Assembly (NCBI GenBank): GCA_022826565.1
Contig: JAJDUP010000013.1
Span: 62,001-126,000, forward strand
From: Gemmatimonadota bacterium
GTDB taxonomy: Bacteria; Gemmatimonadota; Gemmatimonadetes; Longimicrobiales; Gaopeijiaceae
Direction of reading: 5' to 3'
DNA length: 64,000 nucleotides
The notes beneath the pieces are model-generated. The model was given only the letters and a program-made list of their open reading frames with translations. It was not told the origin of the DNA and did no database searches. Both the position numbers and the translations under genes were made by a program. Position 1 is the first letter of the stretch. The number at the start of each line of letters is the position of its first letter. Shown in pieces: positions 16,137-24,293 of this stretch.

Positions 16137-16560
16137 CTATGTTCCAGAGCTTCGGCAGCCGCCCAGCGCCGGCGGGCTTGCTGCCGCGACACCAGCGCGC
16201 CGAAGCCGAGGCGATGCATCGCCAGTGCCGACCGCACGTGCAACGTGTCGCCCCGCAGGAGCCGTCTCATAGGCCCCATCGGCGAACGGCATCGCTGTCG
16301 CATTGGCTCGAACCAGGGTCAGCCCTCTTCGCACCCTGGCGTATTCCATCATCCTGGCGCTCAGATCGATGCCGTCGCACCGCAGCCCCTGACGCCGCAG
16401 CTCCTCGACAATCAGCCCCTGCCCGGCACCGACGACCAGGACGGGCTGGCGGATGTCGCCGAGGATCAGACGCACGCTCGACACGTCCAGGTAGTTGTTC
16501 TCGACGAGCCGATGATGCGGGGCCAGCGTGTCCCACTGTCGCGAACAAAGTCGTCGCCGT
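16137..16560 (-). pseudogene. truncated SAM-dependent methyltransferase fragment
   Basis: A minus-strand frame reads WDTLAPHHRLVENNYLD, then QPVLVVGAGQGLIVEELRRQG (SAM-binding motif I), then CDGIDLSARMMEYARVRRG and ANATAMPFADGAYE. This is the front half of a class I methyltransferase. It lacks a credible start: the frame opens after a TAG near 16560 and the first start codon is a GTG at 16484. After FADGAYE the sequence no longer resembles a methyltransferase. I read it as a relic truncated at both ends. Confidence 0.6.
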
Positions 16561-16570
16561 CGCTACCCGA

Positions 16571-17076
16571 TCACGTTGCCCGCACCCATTCGACCAACTC
16601 CTCCACCGTCTCGAATTCGAACACCTTGGCGGCGATCGCGGCCATCCGGTCCGAGCCGGAAACCCCGGTGAGCACCGGGACAAGGTTATCGGCGGCTCCG
16701 GAACCGAACCTGCCAGCGACCATTCGGAGGACCAGCTCACGTTCCCCCTTCTCCTGCCGCTGCTGGTTCAACGCCTCGCCCCACTCTCGCGACCGCTCGA
16801 TCAACGTCGTCATCTCGCCTTCCTCCTCATTGCTGAGCATGAATTCCAGATCGCTCCCAGTCAAGCCGACCTGCTGCGCCAACACCAGCGCGTCAGGATG
16901 CGGACAACGTAGTCCATCATCCGCAACGCCATCCGCCGATCGATGGTGGACTGGAACTCGAGCAGGATCAGCAGGTAGAGCCATCCCCCTTCATTGGTGG
17001 CGACCCTCCAAAGCATGTCGGTGTGCCGTTGGCCCAGCCTTTCTGTCACGAAGCCTTGGCGTCTCCTGCGGGGCAT
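16571..17076 (-). pseudogene. decayed second Rpn-family gene
   Basis: Two minus-strand frames together give a broken Rpn nuclease. The first (from 17076) has LGQRHTDMLWRVATNEGGWLYLL and ILLEFQSTIDRRMALRMMDYVV, then leaves frame. The second continues with the C-terminal part LTGSDLEFMLSNEEEGEMTTLIERSREWGEALNQQ and FEFETVEELVEWVR. The N-terminal ~50 residues and the central ~150 residues of a normal Rpn protein are missing, and a frameshift joins the parts. It shares the LEFQS core with the intact copy at 15.0-16.1 kb but is otherwise diverged. Confidence 0.7.
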
Positions 17077-17083
17077 CGCGAGA

Positions 17084-18307
17084 TCAGCGTATCCCTTCCG
17101 GCAGCCGCCTCACCACCACCGTCTGCACACCCAGTTCGTCCGTTTCGACGAACGCGGTCAGCCCGCCGGGACCGAAGGCACCCGGCATCGGCATCGCGTC
17201 CGCCGCGAAGGTGCCCAGGTAGCGTCCGTCCGGGGAGAGGAGATCGATGGGGCCATCGCTCACCGGCTCTTCGCCACGACGCTGGACCCAGATATGACCC
17301 TCCCAGCTTGTACGCAGCGCTCGAACAACGGGAACCACAGAGTGGAACTCCATCGACTCGGTCGATGCCCGCATCGCATCGGCCATGCCGCTCATCATGG
17401 CGCCCCTTTGGCCACCGGACCTGCCCGCTCCCAGCGGATCGCCTTCCAGTCCCCTGAGGCGTCGCTCCCTCTCCTCCCGGCGGATGCGGTCCGTCACAGG
17501 CTCGGGCACAAAAGGCCTTGTCAGAACGCGTTCCAGCGTGCCGTCGGCGCCCGCCACCTTGATCGCATAGTCGGACGAATCGGTGTAGGCCACGGCGCCC
17601 CCTGGCAGTGCGCCCGCGATCAGCGGGGGTACGAATCCCGTTGCGTCTCCCGGTGGCAGCCAGGCGTGCACCACCGTGTCCAGGGCGACAACGTCGCCGG
17701 TGAGATCCATGCGCAAGACATGTCGGTATTCCGGTTCGGGCAGGGTGCCGTCCGCCCGGCCGCGCAGCATGGCAATGTCGATGATTCGGACTTCCCCGGT
17801 TGCGAGCAGACCCTCTCCACGCCGATTCACGTCCAGGCGCGGCATGAAGATCATCGCGCGGTCCCGCATGCGCACTGTCCGCTCGAATTCGCCGTCGGGC
17901 CCGAACAGGCTGAACCTCTGATCGAAGGCCGCGACGCGCCCGTCGGACAGCACGGCAATCCGGATTGACGTGGTGTTGTGTTGATCGAATTCTCCGGGAC
18001 CCCCGCCGACGCCTCCCAGCTCGCGGACGAATCCTCCCTCCGGGTTCACGACGACGATCCGTGCGCCTTGCGTATCCACGACATACAGATTGCCGACCCG
18101 GTCGAATGTCAGGTCGAATACGATTCCGAAAGCCTCCCAGTCCTCACCGGTAACGGCCCCCACGCGGTACACCTCCTCGAAGTCCGCGTCGAGGAAGCGG
18201 TCCTCCGCGGGCAGCTCGACGATCTGCTGCGCGCCAAGCGGGACCGCAATCAAGAGACGAGCCAACGTGGGAACCATTCCTGCGGCGACAATCGTCGGGC
18301 ATCTCAT
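17084..18307 (-). CDS. secreted six-bladed beta-propeller protein
   Basis: About 407-aa exported protein of unknown function. The ATG at 18307 is chosen because AAAGGAG lies at 18318-18324 and a signal peptide follows ([24 protein letters not shown]). The mature part has NHL/6-bladed-type repeats such as [25 protein letters not shown] with GVGGGPGEF, and the closing pair [14 protein letters not shown] / [11 protein letters not shown]. Many Gemmatimonadota carry numerous such proteins. A shortened relative lies at 48.0-48.5 kb. Confidence 0.75.
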   Translation of the reverse strand: MRCPTIVAAGMVPTLARLLIAVPLGAQQIVELPAEDRFLDADFEEVYRVGAVTGEDWEAFGIVFDLTFDRVGNLYVVDTQGARIVVVNPEGGFVRELGGVGGGPGEFDQHNTTSIRIAVLSDGRVAAFDQRFSLFGPDGEFERTVRMRDRAMIFMPRLDVNRRGEGLLATGEVRIIDIAMLRGRADGTLPEPEYRHVLRMDLTGDVVALDTVVHAWLPPGDATGFVPPLIAGALPGGAVAYTDSSDYAIKVAGADGTLERVLTRPFVPEPVTDRIRREERERRLRGLEGDPLGAGRSGGQRGAMMSGMADAMRASTESMEFHSVVPVVRALRTSWEGHIWVQRRGEEPVSDGPIDLLSPDGRYLGTFAADAMPMPGAFGPGGLTAFVETDELGVQTVVVRRLPEGIR

Positions 18308-18515
18308 GACGCGTCTTCTCCTTTGCTGAGCGGAACATCGCCATGACCGGCGGGGACAATCGACCGGGTTCGACTGCTCACCCGCATGTGTGGTCCACCA
18401 GCGGGTAGACACCACGCGAATCGCCGACGGTTGCTTGCTGCGACACCCGTACCAGATGGCAGCTGCCCGATGGCTGCCAGTCCTCGATTCGTATGGGCAG
18501 GCTGTGCCCTCCCTG

Positions 18516-18812
18516 TCAAGGCCCCTCGGCGGGTGGCTCGCGGTAGAAGTCGATCCGGCAGCGCAACGAGCCCTCGAGGGCCACCCTGTGAGGCAGGCCG
18601 GGGTGGATCGTGACGAGGTCCGGTGCCGAGATCAGCTGCTCCTCATCGGTGTCGAGGTTCACGAAGCGGAGGCTGCCTTCGAGGACGTTCAGGACCGCCC
18701 AGTGGCCGGATGCCAGGGTGTGTTCGGCTTGGAGGGCGTCGGGTAGGGTGTCCTGGGTGAAGACGGGGGAGGAGGCGGAGGGGATGAGGGCGTCGGGTAG
18801 GTGGTCGTTCAT
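18516..18812 (-). CDS. DUF1971 (tellurite-resistance-related) cupin-like protein
   Basis: 98 aa. [34 protein letters not shown] and [12 protein letters not shown]...[16 protein letters not shown] are the DUF1971 pattern, a small cupin-like fold sometimes fused to TehB and annotated as tellurite-resistance related. Function is not established. A truncated duplicate of its first ~27 residues lies just upstream at 19.0-19.1 kb. Confidence 0.75.
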   Translation of the reverse strand: MNDHLPDALIPSASSPVFTQDTLPDALQAEHTLASGHWAVLNVLEGSLRFVNLDTDEEQLISAPDLVTIHPGLPHRVALEGSLRCRIDFYREPPAEGP

Positions 18813-18842
18813 GGGAGTGGGGGATTCGAGGTCGATGGGTGA

Positions 18843-18968
18843 TCATGCGCTTGGCGGCACCCACATGGCGCGACCGTTCCGGTCGCACAGCCATGCGCCG
18901 CGCCCGACCTCTGCAGCGCGGTATACCGCAGCGTCCAGACTGTAGTAGTAGTCGCCCTCGCCGCACAT
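18843..18968 (-). CDS. possible small protein, 41 aa
   Basis: An ATG-started frame reads MCGEGDYYYSLDAAVYRAAE and ends CDRNGRAMWVPPSA. Its composition looks like real protein, with balanced residues and two Cys. There is no clear ribosome site, and I know no family. It lies between DUF1971 and its truncated copy and could be the tail of a larger lost gene. Confidence 0.3.
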   Translation of the reverse strand: MCGEGDYYYSLDAAVYRAAEVGRGAWLCDRNGRAMWVPPSA

Positions 18969-19044
18969 CGGTAGGCCGAGCGCACGTCGGCTTGGACAGG
19001 GCGGTGGCGGCGCCAGCCGATCGCGCTTGCCGCTGGAGCTGACC

Positions 19045-19128
19045 CCAGAGGGTGGCTGGGAGGGTGTCCTCGGCGAAGGTGGGGAAAGTGCCGCCTGGCA
19101 CGAGTCCCTCGGGTAGCCGGTTGGTCAT
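19045..19128 (-). pseudogene. truncated duplicate of DUF1971
   Basis: The frame starting at 19128 reads LPEGLVPGGTFPTFAEDTLPA, matching [21 protein letters not shown] of the intact gene 300 bp away. After about residue 30 it turns into unrelated sequence (QARSAGAATALSKPTC) and shows no cupin motif. It is the first part of a tandem copy, cut by rearrangement. Confidence 0.55.
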
Positions 19129-19141
19129 GGGGTCTGGAAGG

Positions 19142-19181
19142 ATGTAAAGGCTGGGCTACAATATGTAAGCTGCAATTGACC
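19142..19181 (+). repeat. dispersed ATGTAA element, copy 2
   Basis: ATGTAAAG at columns 1-8, ACA at 17-19, ATGTAA at 22-27 and TTGACC at 35-40. It lies between the divergent truncated DUF1971 copy (start 19128) and the lipoprotein gene (start 19218), where a shared promoter would be. Confidence 0.55.
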
Positions 19182-19217
19182 AATCAAGCCGGGCCCCCGC
19201 CCGGAGCGAGTCGATCG

Positions 19218-19727
19218 ATGATTCCGACAAGGAGAATCCTGGCCCTCGGCGCTCTGGCCGTTCTGGGATGCGCGGAGGCTGATCAGTCGTCCGATGTGGC
19301 GGAGCACCAGGCCGAAATGGCGGACCGCCGGGCCGAAGTGGCGGCCGCGGGTGCGCAGGTGATGCCCTTTGATCTCGACGCGACCACCCATTTCTTCGAG
19401 AAGACGGAGTTCGGCGGCATTCAGGAGGTCGTGGCGGACTCCGTGGATCCGCATCAGGTTGCGCTCATTCGGGAGCACCTCGAAGAGGAGGCCGAGCGCT
19501 TTGCGAGGGGCGACTTCCACGACCCCGCAATGATCCACGGCGAGGACATGGCCGGGCTTCACGAACTGGTCATGGGGCATGAGAGACTTGCGATCGAATA
19601 CGGAGAGATCGAACTCGGTGCCCGGATTGTATACAGGGCCGAGGAGCCGGCGCTGGTATCGGCGATCCATGACTGGTTCGACGCGCAGCTGCGGGACCAC
19701 GGCGATCATGCGAGCGGGCGGCGCTGA
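19218..19727 (+). CDS. small lipoprotein of unknown function
   Basis: 169 aa. It begins MIPTRRILALGALAVLGCAEA, a signal peptide with lipobox VLGC, so it is anchored as a lipoprotein. The body contains MPFDLDATTHFFEKTEFGGIQEV, HQVALIREHLEEEAERFARGDFHDP and a final AIHDWFDAQLRDHGDH. This matches a family often mis-annotated as aspartate carbamoyltransferase; it has no ATCase motifs. The conserved His, Asp and Glu residues hint at metal binding. Confidence 0.65.
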   Translation: MIPTRRILALGALAVLGCAEADQSSDVAEHQAEMADRRAEVAAAGAQVMPFDLDATTHFFEKTEFGGIQEVVADSVDPHQVALIREHLEEEAERFARGDFHDPAMIHGEDMAGLHELVMGHERLAIEYGEIELGARIVYRAEEPALVSAIHDWFDAQLRDHGDHASGRR

Positions 19728-19788
19728 TGGGGTTCCAGCCCTGCGCGCCGGCCAGCACTTCGTGACGGAAAAGGTCAGGAGCGACCAG

Positions 19789-19995
19789 ATGCGCGAGGTC
19801 ATCTTTGAAGTGACCGAAGGTCCCGAAGGTGGCTACGACGCCAGGGCGCTGGGCCATAGCGTCTTCACGCAGGGCGATGACTGGGACGACCTGAAGGACA
19901 TGTTCAGGGACGCCGTACTGTGCCACTTCGGCGACCGGGAGACGCCCAGGGTGATCCGGCTGCACTTCGTAAGGGAAGAGGCCATCGCCGTATGA
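19789..19995 (+). CDS. HicB-like antitoxin
   Basis: 68 aa. EVIFEVTEGPEGGYDARALG and SVFTQGDDWDDLKDMFRDAVLCHF form the partial RNase-H-like HicB fold. AGGAG lies about 8 bp before the ATG at 19789. The stop overlaps the HicA-like frame by ATGA (19992-19995), the classic coupled arrangement. Its partner toxin is broken, so this antitoxin may persist as an orphan regulator. Confidence 0.8.
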   Translation: MREVIFEVTEGPEGGYDARALGHSVFTQGDDWDDLKDMFRDAVLCHFGDRETPRVIRLHFVREEAIAV

Positions 19996-20126
19996 GGTTG
20001 CCGCGAGATCTCTCTGGGCGGGATCTCGCCAAGCGCCTTGAGCGTCAGTACGGCTACCGCGTCACCCGCACGAGGGAAGCCACATGCGGTCGAGGCTATT
20101 CGGGTGAGGCCTGCCCGTTTCGATGA
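19992..20126 (+). pseudogene. frameshifted and truncated HicA toxin
   Basis: The frame reads MRLPRDLSGRDLAKRLERQY then GYRVTRTR, the N-terminal HicA double-stranded-RNA-binding fold. At about 20075 the expected RGSHMR appears only in another frame (GGA AGC CAC ATG CGG), consistent with loss of one G from a GGG run. The sequence then stops resembling HicA at about 20090, where the McrC gene on the other strand ends (20096). The catalytic His region is therefore out of frame and the C-terminal half is missing. The toxin should be inactive. Confidence 0.75.
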
Positions 20127-21199
20127 ACCCCTCCGCCCGCGCCAACCGTCTCCAGCATCTCCTCATGAATCAGACGCCAGTCCTGATCGAGGTTGACCGT
20201 CCGCGCCTGAATCCGGAAGCCTTCGAGCCGAATCTTGGCACGTAGCCGCTCGTCGCCCACCTGCGGATACAGGAGAATCCCCTCGTGTTTCGGACCATCG
20301 GGAAGGGTAGCTTGGCGGTTCCTCACGTATGCGAGCAGCTGGTAGAGGTTGGCGGAGTGCAGCTTGCCGGTGCCGGAGCCGCGCCCGCGGGCCAGCGCGT
20401 CCCTGTAGTACTTCGTGTCCAGGATGATTCGGCGCTCGGGTGATTCGAGGATGACGTCCGCTTCCATGACGGGGATCCGCTTGCGATTCGCAGCGTCATT
20501 GGCGTGGGCGTCCGCCCAATGGATCCGGCGGCGGCCTCCCGGATTCACCGAGTAGACGCGCTGCTCTCGTTCGTAGAATCCCGTGACAAAGTCCTCGAAG
20601 AGTCTCCACGTGGTGGCCTCGTCGCGGCGGAAGTGGCGGAAGGCGGTACGACCGGTCTTCTCGTCGACCATCGAGCTCCGGTAGAGGAGCCAGCACACCG
20701 AGAGCAGGTGATGGTAGACTCGGCGCTGGCCTCCCAGCTGGACCTGGGTGAAGGTGTTCCTTTTCAGCCGCACGCGCGAGACGCCGTTGAGCCTTCGGTA
20801 CGCGGAGCGCACCTCGCCGCGGATGGATCTGTCCAGTGTGATTCGGGGGCTCAGCAGGTTGCGGAGCGATGTGCGCAGGATGCGGTTTGGGAGGATGTCC
20901 ACCGACAGCTCCTCGAAATCGCAGGCGGCCCGGGCCCGCGACCGCAATGCCCGCTTCGCCATCTCGCTGACGGCCAGCTTGCCGCGAATGCCTGCGAGGT
21001 CCTCCCGCCGTTCCACGTACCCGCGGTCGATGCCGCGGCGGACTAGGTGATTGACGCCGGTGGCCAGCATCTTGCCCAGCAGGTCCCGCACTGTTGATAG
21101 GTTGGCCAGGCTGGCGAGCCGCCTGGTGTCCCGCTCCTGGGCGTGCCTCCAAGCGTAGCAGAGGAGGTAGTAGACGTTGAGGATCGGGATCCTGTCCAC
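20096..21199 (-). CDS. mcrC: McrC-like nuclease subunit (PD-(D/E)xK)
   Basis: 367 aa, GTG start 2 bp after the mcrB stop. An N-terminal McrC domain (IPILNVYYLLCYAW, RREDLAGIRGKLAV, CDFEELSVDILPNRILRTSL) is followed by the nuclease core VMEADVILESPERRIILDTKYYR, with D248 and D261-x-K263. McrC binds the McrB AAA+ ring and cuts DNA after GTP-driven translocation. It is complete. The gene forms an operon with mcrB and, very likely, the EcoRII-N-like gene upstream. Confidence 0.9.
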   Translation of the reverse strand: MDRIPILNVYYLLCYAWRHAQERDTRRLASLANLSTVRDLLGKMLATGVNHLVRRGIDRGYVERREDLAGIRGKLAVSEMAKRALRSRARAACDFEELSVDILPNRILRTSLRNLLSPRITLDRSIRGEVRSAYRRLNGVSRVRLKRNTFTQVQLGGQRRVYHHLLSVCWLLYRSSMVDEKTGRTAFRHFRRDEATTWRLFEDFVTGFYEREQRVYSVNPGGRRRIHWADAHANDAANRKRIPVMEADVILESPERRIILDTKYYRDALARGRGSGTGKLHSANLYQLLAYVRNRQATLPDGPKHEGILLYPQVGDERLRAKIRLEGFRIQARTVNLDQDWRLIHEEMLETVGAGGGVHRNGQASPE

Positions 21200-21201
21200 G
21201 A

Positions 21202-22482
21202 TCAGGCGTCGGCTGTGAGTCCGGCCATGGCCTCCTGGACAATCTCCGGTGAATCGAACCAGTACTCGCGGAGAAGCGGGGCGATCTGGGTGTCCACGAT
21301 GTGCCGGTACCAGTCTTCGGTGGGCTCGTCGCCGTCGTCGGGGACGAAATAGCTGTGGCCGACTTCAAAACCGCGGCCGAGTTCGCGGTCGTCGCGGATC
21401 ATCTTGTTAAGCGCGTCCATCCGCTTGCAGACGCGGTGGGCCAGGGCGGGGTCGGCGCCCTTTGCCGTGAGGTAGTCCGCGAACGCGTCCCGACCTTGCT
21501 TCGTCCCGTAAGCCGGTTCCAGCGTCTCGAAGGCGAACCGCCGGCGCAGCGCGTAGTCGACCAGGGCCAGCGACCGGTCGGCGGTGTTCATCATTCCCAG
21601 GATGTGGACGTTCTCGGGGACGTGGAACCGCGTGTCGGAATACGTCAGCGCCACGGCGTAGTCCTCGCTCCGCTTGTCGTGCTCGATCAGCATGAGAAGC
21701 TCGCCGAAGATGCGCGACAGGTTGCCGCGGTTGATCTCGTCAATGATGAACACGTGGGGGGTGTCCGGGTTGGCGTGCGCGCGTTCGCAGAAGCGGCGGA
21801 AGACACCGGGCTTGAGGGTGAATCCGCCTTTCTCGGTGGGTCTGAAGCCTTCGACGAAGTCCTCGTAGGCGTACGACTGGTGGAACTGGACCATCTCGAT
21901 GGGGTCGTTGTCCTCGTGGCCGATTAGGCACCAGGCGATGCGGCGCGCGATGAAGGTCTTGCCCGTGCCGGGCGGGCCTTGGAGGATGAGGTTCTTGCGG
22001 GATTTGATGGAGGTGAGGAGGCGGTTGAAGTGGGTGGGGGGGAGGAAAAGCTCTTGGTGGGCGTCCTCAAGGGTGTAGGGGGGTTCTGAGGGCTTCGAGT
22101 TGTTGAACGACCAGAGGATTTCGACTGGAGTCGTGTCTTTTGTCTCCATGGCCGTGGCCTCCCCGGCGTACTTAAAGGGCTTGCCCTTCGCCGTACGCCA
22201 GAAGACATGAATCCGCCGTCCCTGTTCAAGCAGCTCTTGCACGCTCGGCCAGCCGAGGCGGGAGCGCGTCTGATGATACCAGCGCAGACGCTTCCCTTCC
22301 CAACGATTGTCGTAATCGTGATCCGTGCTTCCAGCCACACCGACAGTAGCGAAGATGAAGAACTCTCCGTCATGCTTGAGAACGCCGGTGTCCCACTTGC
22401 CGCCCTTGGCAGCGGCAGATCGGACGACCATCTGCTGGATCTCCGGACGGGAGTACTCCCTGCCGGGGACGAAACTGGCCAA
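21202..22482 (-). CDS. mcrB: McrB-like GTPase (AAA+) with DUF3427-like reader domain
   Basis: 426-aa AAA+ motor of an McrBC restriction complex. Residues ~50-125 (DYDNRWEGKRLRWYHQTRS...IHVFWRTAKGKPFKYAGEA) look like a DUF3427/YTH-like nucleic-acid reader rather than the 5-methylcytosine domain of E. coli McrB. The motor has Walker A GPPGTGKT (169-176), QFHQSYAYEDFVEGFRP, Walker B HVFIIDEINRGNLS, sensor LGMMNTADRS and the arginines of YALRRRFAF. The next gene, McrC, is nearly contiguous. Upstream sits a stand-alone EcoRII-N-like protein. Target recognition could lie in either N-domain. Confidence 0.9.
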   Translation of the reverse strand: MASFVPGREYSRPEIQQMVVRSAAAKGGKWDTGVLKHDGEFFIFATVGVAGSTDHDYDNRWEGKRLRWYHQTRSRLGWPSVQELLEQGRRIHVFWRTAKGKPFKYAGEATAMETKDTTPVEILWSFNNSKPSEPPYTLEDAHQELFLPPTHFNRLLTSIKSRKNLILQGPPGTGKTFIARRIAWCLIGHEDNDPIEMVQFHQSYAYEDFVEGFRPTEKGGFTLKPGVFRRFCERAHANPDTPHVFIIDEINRGNLSRIFGELLMLIEHDKRSEDYAVALTYSDTRFHVPENVHILGMMNTADRSLALVDYALRRRFAFETLEPAYGTKQGRDAFADYLTAKGADPALAHRVCKRMDALNKMIRDDRELGRGFEVGHSYFVPDDGDEPTEDWYRHIVDTQIAPLLREYWFDSPEIVQEAMAGLTADA

Positions 22483-22683
22483 TGAACACTCCCCTCCATG
22501 GTGATAAGGACCATCGCGAAGGACGGTAATCTGTCACCACGGAATACCACAAGGACGGTTAGCGTCTGCGATGGTGGACGTATCATCGCGGCGTCTGGTC
22601 GTGGCATAAGGGCGTGTTCCAAGGCAGGCCCGACTGAGTGGTTTCTTGGAGGCGCGAACCGAACGGTTGGAAGTTTCAGTTCC

Positions 22684-23208
22684 TCAGTAGCCCCGCGGGA
22701 CAGGCAGACCCGGTTCGACCGGGCCGATCAGGTCATCCGCCACGTCCGTCTCGGCCACGTTCCGGCAGATCCAGACTCGGCACTTGGGAAAGTCGTTGTC
22801 GAGGCACGGGCGAAACACGAAGATTGCCAGCGCGCCCGTGTTCTCGGGATCCAGCAGCGGGGAGGAAGAGCCGAAACCGGTGATGCGCACCTCGGCGCGT
22901 GGTGCACCGAAGAGGCCCTCGCCGGTGTGCGGAACGCCTCGTACCCGGTCCTCACGGACCCTGTGCGAATCGATCTCAATGTCGAATTCGACGCCGGTCG
23001 CGCCGGCATCCTCCGCGATCGACGGGAATGCGGGCTTAAGCAGATCTCTGGGAACGCACGGACCGGACCGACGGGCCTGGGTGGCCGAAGTCTCGGTGCC
23101 GGAGAGGAATCTGGCGTGCCAGACCCAGTTGGCCCCGATCCACTTAGCGATCCAGTTCCGAAGACGGTCGGTGTCGGTCGGACTGTACTGGTGTTGCGCG
23201 GTTTCCAT
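22684..23208 (-). CDS. stand-alone EcoRII-N / B3-like DNA-recognition protein
   Basis: 174 aa from the ATG at 23208. NWVWHARFLSGTETSATQARRSG, CVPRDLLKPAFPSI and GSSSPLLDPENTGALAIFVF match the N-terminal effector/DNA-binding pseudobarrel of EcoRII, which shares its fold with plant B3 and the recognition domains of BfiI and LlaJI. The catalytic EcoRII-C nuclease is absent: the protein stops after PGLPVPRGY. It precedes mcrB by 201 bp on the same strand, a gap with no clear gene. It probably supplies sequence specificity to McrBC. Loss of an original EcoRII-C domain is the alternative. The fold assignment is from remembered family motifs. Confidence 0.7.
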   Translation of the reverse strand: METAQHQYSPTDTDRLRNWIAKWIGANWVWHARFLSGTETSATQARRSGPCVPRDLLKPAFPSIAEDAGATGVEFDIEIDSHRVREDRVRGVPHTGEGLFGAPRAEVRITGFGSSSPLLDPENTGALAIFVFRPCLDNDFPKCRVWICRNVAETDVADDLIGPVEPGLPVPRGY

Positions 23209-23316
23209 CGCATGGCCTCCGGCTGCGGTCTGCACTAACCTGGTGACTGCTGGCAGGAGCGCAACCGGCTCGCGACTGCGCCTACGCCCGCTACCACCGT
23301 CAGCCGGCCAGTGAGA

Positions 23317-23356
23317 ATGTAAAGCGGACACGACACAATGTAATCTACAGTTTACC
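23317..23356 (+). repeat. dispersed ATGTAA element, copy 3
   Basis: ATGTAAAG at columns 1-8, ACA at 17-19, ATGTAA at 22-27 and TTTACC at 35-40. It lies between the divergent EcoRII-N-like gene (start 23208) and vsr (start 23580). The rest of this 371-bp gap (23209-23579) shows no gene. Confidence 0.55.
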
Positions 23357-23579
23357 TCTTTCTCTCAGTGGCGCGTCCGGCCGGCCTCTTCAGCCCGGTT
23401 TCGTGGTAGGTGACCGGGACGAGCGCGCCACTTGCATGGCGGACTATACTGTCCTGGCTCCGGTGGGTGTTGCGGGGCGGTCAGAAGGCGCTGATTTCCG
23501 TCGAACCTTCAGTGCCCCTGGGCGGGACCGGTTGTGGCGGAAATCACCGCGCGGGCCGGATTGATCAGACAAGCGACCA

Positions 23580-24002
23580 ATGACCGACATCTTCGACCGC
23601 AGGAAACGAAGCGAGATCATGTCCCGGATCCGGGACCGCGACACCGAGCCGGAGATGATCGTTCGCAGGATCGCACATGGACTGGGGTTCCGGTTTCGCC
23701 TCCAACGGAGGGACCTTCCCGGCTCCCCTGATCTCGTGTTTCCGAGGCATCGGGCCGTCATCATGGTCCACGGGTGTTTCTGGCACCGGCACCCCGGCTG
23801 CAAGCACGCCTCGAACCCGAAGACGCGCGTACGGTTTTGGGAGGACAAGTTCGATGCCAATGTGGTCCGGGACCGACGGAATGAGGCAGATCTGCGGGAG
23901 ATCGGATGGCGCGTGATGGTGATCTGGGAATGTGAGACAAGGGATCGGGAGGCGGTGGCTGAGCGGATCGTGGGATTCCTGGGAGGTGCGAATGGCGGTT
24001 AG
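23580..24002 (+). CDS. vsr: very short patch repair endonuclease Vsr
   Basis: 140 aa, normal for Vsr. It nicks DNA beside T:G mismatches that arise when 5-methylcytosine deaminates. MTDIFDRRKRSEIMSRIRDRDT is the standard start. D51, H64 and H69 sit at the same numbers as the catalytic residues of E. coli Vsr, within GSPDLVF and VHGCFWHRH. The C-terminal GWRVMVIWECE is also typical. It precedes the C5 methyltransferase by 280 bp, as expected for a cytosine-methylating system. Confidence 0.92.
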   Translation: MTDIFDRRKRSEIMSRIRDRDTEPEMIVRRIAHGLGFRFRLQRRDLPGSPDLVFPRHRAVIMVHGCFWHRHPGCKHASNPKTRVRFWEDKFDANVVRDRRNEADLREIGWRVMVIWECETRDREAVAERIVGFLGGANGG

Positions 24003-24167
24003 CGGTAGTTCTCCCGGACCGCGACGCTCCGGACTACCGGATCCACTCCGACTGTTGAGCGGGGATGAAGCCGTTTCCTGCGGGAGTGGTCCCCTGAGGT
24101 TGACAAGACCGCTATTCTTCGACGCACCGGTCGTTCCTCCGATCCCTCCAAGAGGACTAGTCGCGCG

Positions 24168-24293
24168 ATGACCGACTCCCTGCCACGGCGGCAGAATGAG
24201 ATCCGGGAACCAGATCCCTTCGATCAGGCCGGGGAAGCTGTGGTAAGCGCAAGTTTCGTGCATGTGAATACAGTGGACAAGGATGTCCGGTAA
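24168..24293 (+). CDS. possible 41-aa leader ORF overlapping dcm start
   Basis: An ATG-started frame (MTDSLPRRQNEIREPDPFDQ...VNTVDKDVR) ends at 24293, 11 bp inside the methyltransferase gene. Its position would couple translation of the two. AGAGGA lies about 12 bp before its ATG. No family is recognised. The rest of the 24003-24282 gap shows nothing convincing. Confidence 0.3.
   Translation: MTDSLPRRQNEIREPDPFDQAGEAVVSASFVHVNTVDKDVR

Noticed and set aside
22483..22683. open minus-strand stretch between the EcoRII-N gene and mcrB considered as an EcoRII-C remnant
   Set aside because: No catalytic nuclease motif or EcoRII-C resemblance is visible in any frame.
24100..24105. TTGACA in the gap before the methyltransferase
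   Set aside because: The only AT-rich hexamer (TATTCT) is 7 bp away, which is too close for a promoter.
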